This document shows, one piece after another, positions 6,590-9,938 of a stretch of 9,938 bases of DNA. The translations under genes were made by a program, and so were the position numbers. The stretch's first letter is position 1. Each line of letters starts with the position of its first letter. Origin of the DNA: an uncultured Muribaculaceae bacterium (lineage in GTDB: Bacteria > Bacteroidota > Bacteroidia > Bacteroidales > Muribaculaceae); assembly GCA_905207535.1 (NCBI GenBank), contig CAJLLX010000071.1, positions 1-9,938 of the forward strand, in the 5' to 3' direction. A model generated the notes under the pieces. The model ran no database searches. It saw only the letters and a program-made list of their open reading frames with translations, and was not told the origin of the DNA.

Positions 6590-7588
6590 TTATTCGATGT
6601 ATCCGAAAGCTTTGAGTTTGTTCTCGCGGTTGCGCCAGTTGGGCTCCACCTTGACGTGCAGCTCCAGGTAGACGCTCTTGTCGAAGAAGCGCTCGATGTC
6701 CTTGCGGGCCTCGGTGCCCACTTTTTTGAGCATCGTGCCACCCTTGCCGATGAGGATGCCCTTCTGGGAGTCGCGCTCCACGAAGATGGTGGCCATGATG
6801 TGGATGGAATTTTCTTTCTCCTCAAATTTCTCCACGATCACTTCTACGCTGTAGGGGATCTCCTTGTCGTAGTTGGTGAGGATCTTCTCGCGGATGATCT
6901 CGGTGACGAAGAAGCGCGCGGGCTTGTCGGTGAGGGCGTCTTTGCCGAAGTAAGGGGGCGACGGGGGGAGCAGCTCCACGATGCGGGCCATGAGGGCGGC
7001 GATGTTGAAGTGCTCTTTGGCCGAGATGGGGAAGACCTCGGCTTTGGGGAGGATCTTCTTCCAGCGGTCGAGGATCACATCGAGCTCGGCGTTGTTTTTG
7101 AGCAGGTCTACCTTGTTGATTACCAGCAGCACGGGGATGGTCTCCTTGGCCACCTTGGCGAGGAAGTCGGCATTCTTATCGGGGCTTTCCACCACGTCGG
7201 TGACGTAGAGGAGGATGTCGGCGTCGGTGAGAGCGCCCTCGGCGAAGTCGAGCATGCTCTCCTGGAGCTTATAGTTGGGCTTGAGCACGCCGGGGGTGTC
7301 GGAGAACACCACCTGATAGTCGGGGGCGTTGACGATGCCGGTGATGCGGTGGCGTGTGGTCTGTGCCTTGGGGGTGATGATGCTCATACGCTCGCCCACG
7401 AGGTCGTTCATCAGCGTGGATTTGCCCACATTGGGGTTGCCCACGATGTTGACGAAGCCGGCTTTGTGGTTGCAGGGCGCCTCGGCGGGGCAGGCTACGC
7501 GGTCGGTGGCTGCTGCCATGAGATTTTCGGTCTGCTGACGGTCTATCTCGTCAGCTATGGTTTCTTTGTTGTTGTTTTCGTTTGTCAT
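6590..7588 (-). CDS. era: GTPase Era, with an N-terminal extension
   Basis: GTPase with a C-terminal KH domain that binds the 3' end of 16S rRNA during 30S maturation. Seen: P-loop GNPNVGKS (50-57), switch I TPKAQTTRHRI (72-82), DTPG (97-100), NKVD (158-161), SAK (189-191), and the KH loop GILIGKGG (277-284) before the C-terminal VKVEPNWR segment. At 332 residues it is about 40 longer than usual, because the family normally begins near the HKAGFVNIVG segment (41-50). The extra 40 residues are polar and Asn/Glu-rich with two cysteines (33, 39). No start codon lies between Met24 (7519-7517) and residue 41, so an extension of at least about 17 residues is real; the first Met at 7588 is less certain. 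A terminator lies between fabH and era. Confidence 0.95.
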   Translation of the reverse strand: MTNENNNKETIADEIDRQQTENLMAAATDRVACPAEAPCNHKAGFVNIVGNPNVGKSTLMNDLVGERMSIITPKAQTTRHRITGIVNAPDYQVVFSDTPGVLKPNYKLQESMLDFAEGALTDADILLYVTDVVESPDKNADFLAKVAKETIPVLLVINKVDLLKNNAELDVILDRWKKILPKAEVFPISAKEHFNIAALMARIVELLPPSPPYFGKDALTDKPARFFVTEIIREKILTNYDKEIPYSVEVIVEKFEEKENSIHIMATIFVERDSQKGILIGKGGTMLKKVGTEARKDIERFFDKSVYLELHVKVEPNWRNRENKLKAFGYIE

Positions 7589-7620
7589 AGGTCGGGGATT
7601 TTATTATTATCTGTAATGAT

Positions 7621-7653
7621 AAACAAAAATAGCACCTGAAAAGATGCTATTTT
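7621..7653 (-). terminator. Terminator between fabH and era
   Basis: On the - strand AAAATAGCATC (7643-7653) pairs with GGTGCTATTTT (7626-7636), 11 pairs including one T-G, around a six-base loop, then runs into TTTGTTT. Good form for an intrinsic terminator after fabH. Its T-tail contains TATTTTTG, an exact TAnnTTTG match 36 bases before the era start. Confidence 0.75.
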
Positions 7654-7670
7654 GTGAAGATTTCATTCTC

Positions 7671-7694
7671 GGCATCCCTTTCGGAGGGTATGCC
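7671..7694 (-). repeat. Hairpin just after fabH stop
   Basis: GGCAT-CCCT pairs with AGGG-T-ATGCC: nine pairs, one bulged T, and a short TTCGG loop (read on the + strand). It begins nine bases after the fabH stop on the - strand and precedes the terminator at 7621-7653; tandem 3' hairpins like this usually protect or end a message. On the + strand it is followed after six bases by TTTTT. Confidence 0.5.
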
Positions 7695-7703
7695 GGAGGG
7701 TTT

Positions 7704-8687
7704 TTACATATCCCAGACCAGAAGCATCGAGCCCCAGGTGAATCCTGCGCCGAAGGCGGTGAGGAGCACCTTGTCGCCCTTCTTGAGCTGATGTTTGAAC
7801 TCGTCGAGGCAGATGGGAATTGATGCGGCCGATGTGTTGCCGGTGTGCTGTATGTTGACCAGAACCTTCTCCTGCGGGATGCCGGCGCGCGAGCTTACGG
7901 CCTCGATGATGCGGAGGTTGGCCTGATGGGGCACGAGCCAGTCGATGGTTTCGGCCGAGAGATTGTTGCGGCGGAGGATCTCTACCGAGGCGGTGTACAT
8001 GTCGGTGACAGCGTTCTTATACACGTTGCGACCGTCCTGGAAGAGGAAGTGCTTGCCGTCGTCGAGGGTCTGCTGAGTGGTGGGCTGAGCGGAGCCGCCT
8101 CCCCACATCACCAGGTGCTCCAGTCCGCGGCCGTCGACGTGGAATACGCCGTCGATCACGCCTACACCGGGCTCCTCGGTGGGTTCTACCAGTACACAAG
8201 CGGCCCCGTCGCCGAAGAGCGGACAGGTGGAGCGGTCGTTGTAGTTGACCATGGAGGACATTTTCTCAGTGCTGCAAACGATGATTTTCTTGCGGAGTCC
8301 GCTCTTGATGTAAGCTGCGGCGTCCTCGAGCGCTACGATAAATCCGGCGCAGGCGGCCTGGATGTCGTATCCGTAAGCCTTCTTCAGCCCGGCACCTTCG
8401 ATGATGATGGAGGCTGTGGAGGGGAAACGGTAGTCGGGGTTGGAGGTGGCGCAGATCAGGAGCTCCACATCGGCGGGATCGGTGTGAGTTTCCTCAAGGA
8501 GCTTCTTTACGGCTTCGATACCCATGTATGAAGATCCGACATCTTTTTTGAGGATGCGGCGCTCCTTGATGCCGACGCGTGTAGTAATCCATTCATCGTT
8601 GGTATCCACCATCTTCGACAGCATTTCGTTGTCGAGCACGTCGTCGGGGAGGTATGATGCGATACCGCTAATCTTTGCGTTGAGCAT
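7704..8687 (-). CDS. fabH: 3-oxoacyl-ACP synthase III (KAS III)
   Basis: Condenses an acyl-CoA starter with malonyl-ACP, the first step of type II fatty-acid synthesis in the cytoplasm. The full catalytic triad is visible: Cys113 in AACAGF, His254 in VPHQAN and Asn284 in GNTSAAS. Other family landmarks are WITTRVGIKERR (33-44), the FGDGAA segment (158-163) and the C-terminal FGAGFTWGS (312-320). The 327-residue length is typical. The sequence does not show whether it prefers acetyl or branched starters. Upstream in the same direction is rpmF, 218 bases away across a hairpin with a T-tail; a weak -7-like AACCTTTG (8728-8735), without a -33 partner, could serve fabH. plsX, which stands between rpmF and fabH in many Proteobacteria, is absent here. 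Confidence 0.96.
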   Translation of the reverse strand: MLNAKISGIASYLPDDVLDNEMLSKMVDTNDEWITTRVGIKERRILKKDVGSSYMGIEAVKKLLEETHTDPADVELLICATSNPDYRFPSTASIIIEGAGLKKAYGYDIQAACAGFIVALEDAAAYIKSGLRKKIIVCSTEKMSSMVNYNDRSTCPLFGDGAACVLVEPTEEPGVGVIDGVFHVDGRGLEHLVMWGGGSAQPTTQQTLDDGKHFLFQDGRNVYKNAVTDMYTASVEILRRNNLSAETIDWLVPHQANLRIIEAVSSRAGIPQEKVLVNIQHTGNTSAASIPICLDEFKHQLKKGDKVLLTAFGAGFTWGSMLLVWDM

Positions 8688-8834
8688 GTCTGTAGTGTTT
8701 GGTAATAGTAGAACGTAGGAGGGGACGCAAAGGTTTTCCTCCGTGGTTTTGGTTTGTGTTGATTTTGAAATTCACGCGGGCCTGCGTCTGCGGTGTGCGG
8801 GAGTTCCTCTGAGGCCGTGTGGCGCAGATTGTTG

Positions 8835-8880
8835 AAAAGGCTGCCGGAAGTCAGATGTGTCTTTACATTCCCGGACAGCC
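8835..8880 (-). terminator. Terminator or attenuator after rpmF
   Basis: On the - strand GGCTG-T-CCGG-G-AA (8868-8880) pairs with TTCCGGCAGCC (8839-8849), 11 pairs with two one-base bulges, around an 18-base loop, followed by TTTT. It starts 25 bases after the rpmF stop. The short T-run allows partial read-through into fabH, which would let L32 and FabH be made at different levels. Confidence 0.6.
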
Positions 8881-8905
8881 CTTGTGAGATTTCAAACAGT
8901 GAGGC

Positions 8906-9091
8906 TTAAACTACAGCGTTTTTCTCGATGGCGATTTTACCGCGATAGTAGCCACATTCGTTGCAAACGCAGTGGTAAACGTGCCATGCACCGCAGTTGG
9001 GGCAGATGGCGAGAGTGGGCATAGCAGCCTTGTCGTGTGTGCGACGCTTTGCTGTGCGGGTCTTGGATTGTCTTCTTTTAGGATGTGCCAT
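8906..9091 (-). CDS. rpmF: 50S ribosomal protein L32
   Basis: A 61-residue component of the large ribosomal subunit. The basic N-terminus MAHPKRRQSKTRTAKRRTHDK is the L32 signature, followed by a zinc ribbon with Cys30-x2-Cys33 and Cys43-x2-Cys46 (an extra Cys41 is present), ending in GYYRGKIAIEK. It is the zinc-binding form, with no sign of loss of the cysteines. It lies 67 bases after yceD with no promoter match in the gap, so the two are probably co-transcribed from the yceD promoter; this pairing is widely conserved. No Shine-Dalgarno sequence precedes the start; the leader is A-rich. Confidence 0.97.
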   Translation of the reverse strand: MAHPKRRQSKTRTAKRRTHDKAAMPTLAICPNCGAWHVYHCVCNECGYYRGKIAIEKNAVV

Positions 9092-9158
9092 TGTTGTTGA
9101 TATGTTATTTTCTTGTTGTTACTTATATATATGTGGTTCAGGACGATGGGCGAAGCGT

Positions 9159-9716
9159 TTATTCTTCGTTGTCCTGAGGAGCGTCGGGTGTGGTGTCCTG
9201 ATCCATCGAGTCCATCTCGTCGATGAGCTCGTCTTCAAGCTCGGCATCGGGATTGTCGGAGGTGCGAGCGCGGTGCTTTTTGAGCAGCGAGCTCATGGCG
9301 CGGTTGCATTTTCCCAGCGGATGCACGTGCTTGATGGGGATGGCCAGCGACACTGTGTCGTATATCATGTATGCGACATTGAGCGTGGTATCTCCGTAAG
9401 GGATCTCTAAGAGCTCGTCGGAGTCGTCGCGATACTCCTCGCCATATTTCACATTGATGGCGTAGGTGGCGTCGATGTCGAGCGTGAGATCGTCGAGACA
9501 GCGGTCGCACGGCACCACCACAGTGCCTTTTATCACGAAGGAGAGAGCATAGACATCGTTGTGATAATCTGCGGTGAGCGTGACGTTTACGTCAGCGTCG
9601 CGCACATCGGGACTCTCCATATTCTCGAAGAATTGCCTGTCGAGGTGGTACTCAAATGTATGCTTGCCTTCGGCGAGCGAGCGCAGAGGCAACTTAAACT
9701 GACTGAACTTTCCCAT
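9159..9716 (-). CDS. yceD: DUF177/YceD family 23S rRNA accumulation protein
   Basis: A 185-residue protein of the DUF177 (YceD) family, whose E. coli and plant members are needed for normal 23S rRNA accumulation; the molecular action is not settled. Seen: the family CxxC in VPCDRCLDDL (Cys70, Cys73), the YGEEYRDDSDELLEIP segment (91-106), and HPLGKC (132-137) with a further Cys137, which together suggest metal binding. The last 30 residues are strongly acidic (EDELIDEMDSMDQ) and probably disordered. The neighbour rpmF matches the yceD-rpmF pairing found in many bacteria and supports the call. A good promoter lies at 9742-9772. Start at 9716 is the first Met after that promoter; the leader would be only about 20 bases. 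Confidence 0.9.
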   Translation of the reverse strand: MGKFSQFKLPLRSLAEGKHTFEYHLDRQFFENMESPDVRDADVNVTLTADYHNDVYALSFVIKGTVVVPCDRCLDDLTLDIDATYAINVKYGEEYRDDSDELLEIPYGDTTLNVAYMIYDTVSLAIPIKHVHPLGKCNRAMSSLLKKHRARTSDNPDAELEDELIDEMDSMDQDTTPDAPQDNEE

Positions 9717-9734
9717 AGCAACGGTCTGCGGAAA

Positions 9735-9748
9735 AACTTTGCAAAGTT
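9735..9748. repeat. Perfect 14-bp palindrome over the yceD promoter
   Basis: AACTTTGCAAAGTT reads the same on both strands and includes most of the -7 element plus the expected start point. It could be a small operator or simply a by-product of the consensus. Confidence 0.6.
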
Positions 9749-9772
9749 ATATAATTTCCTTTTGATTACCAA
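9742..9772 (-). promoter_or_regulatory. Bacteroidales-type promoter of yceD-rpmF
   Basis: On the - strand a TTG (9770-9772) stands 20 bases before TAACTTTG (9742-9749), an exact TAnnTTTG. The spacing fits the primary sigma factor of Bacteroides, and the site is 26 bases before the yceD start codon. It is the best two-part promoter match in the window. Confidence 0.65.
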
Positions 9773-9845
9773 CTTTTCCACGAAAAATCGCCGAAACCGC
9801 TCTTTTGCACCTATTCGCGGGCTGCCTGACGGGCGGCGCGTGGCA

Positions 9846-9938
9846 TCAGAAGAACGGACTGAAGAGGCGCAGGGCGCCCCGGATGCGGAGTCCGGTGAGG
9901 GCGCAGGTGGCCTGGAGGAGGAGGCGATGGAGAGGCGA
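9846..9938 (-). CDS. 3' end of an unrecognised gene, partial
   Basis: The last 30 codons and TGA stop of a - strand frame that runs off the window. The translation (SPLHRLLLQATCALTGLRIR, then GALRLFSPFF) is hydrophobic and basic, like the tail of a membrane protein or an amphipathic helix, but I cannot assign a family. Support is the heavy use of C-ending codons, as in the other genes here, and the 97-base AT-richer gap after it that holds the yceD promoter. The opposite strand is also open for part of this stretch, as GC-rich genes often allow, so the call is tentative. Confidence 0.4.
   Translation of the reverse strand, partial: SPLHRLLLQATCALTGLRIRGALRLFSPFF

Noticed and set aside
6440..7639. 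399-codon + strand frame opposite era
   Set aside because: Shadow of era, with the same biased composition.

Overview
The window is ordinary core chromosome of a Bacteroidales bacterium. Three things point there: a Bacteroidetes-type LptD, the gene order yceD-rpmF-fabH-era-der on one strand, and promoter-like sites matching the Bacteroides TAnnTTTG (-7) / TTTG (-33) consensus with no Shine-Dalgarno sequence at the starts I checked. Coding DNA is GC-rich with strongly C/G-ending codons, while gaps and leaders are AT-rich. A high-GC gut family such as Muribaculaceae would fit, but I cannot fix the family from sequence alone.

Layout. On the + strand, 2-2593 is the 3' part of lptD, the outer-membrane LPS translocon barrel; its N-terminus lies before the window. 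Everything else is on the - strand. In order of transcription these are: the 3' tip of an unrecognised gene (9938-9846), yceD (DUF177), rpmF (L32), fabH (KAS III), era, der, gap (GAPDH) and a DJ-1/YajL-family gene that converges on lptD.

How the genes work together. yceD, rpmF, era and der are all tied to the large or small ribosomal subunit (23S rRNA accumulation, a 50S protein, 30S and 50S assembly GTPases). fabH starts fatty-acid synthesis, so the cluster links ribosome building to lipid synthesis. Hairpins with U-tails after rpmF and after fabH, and -7 matches before yceD, der and gap, suggest several transcription units or attenuated read-through rather than one uniform operon. gap and the DJ-1-like gene look separately transcribed; gap ends at a textbook terminator.

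Non-coding DNA. The gaps hold most of what is unusual. There are two long perfect palindromes (17-bp arms at 2748-2795, 18-bp arms at 5090-5137), a 14-bp perfect palindrome overlapping the yceD -7 element, a GC-rich structured gap leader, and a repeated GGCCAATT-type motif between der and gap. I found no mobile element, CRISPR array, tRNA or rRNA, and no convincing new biological system.
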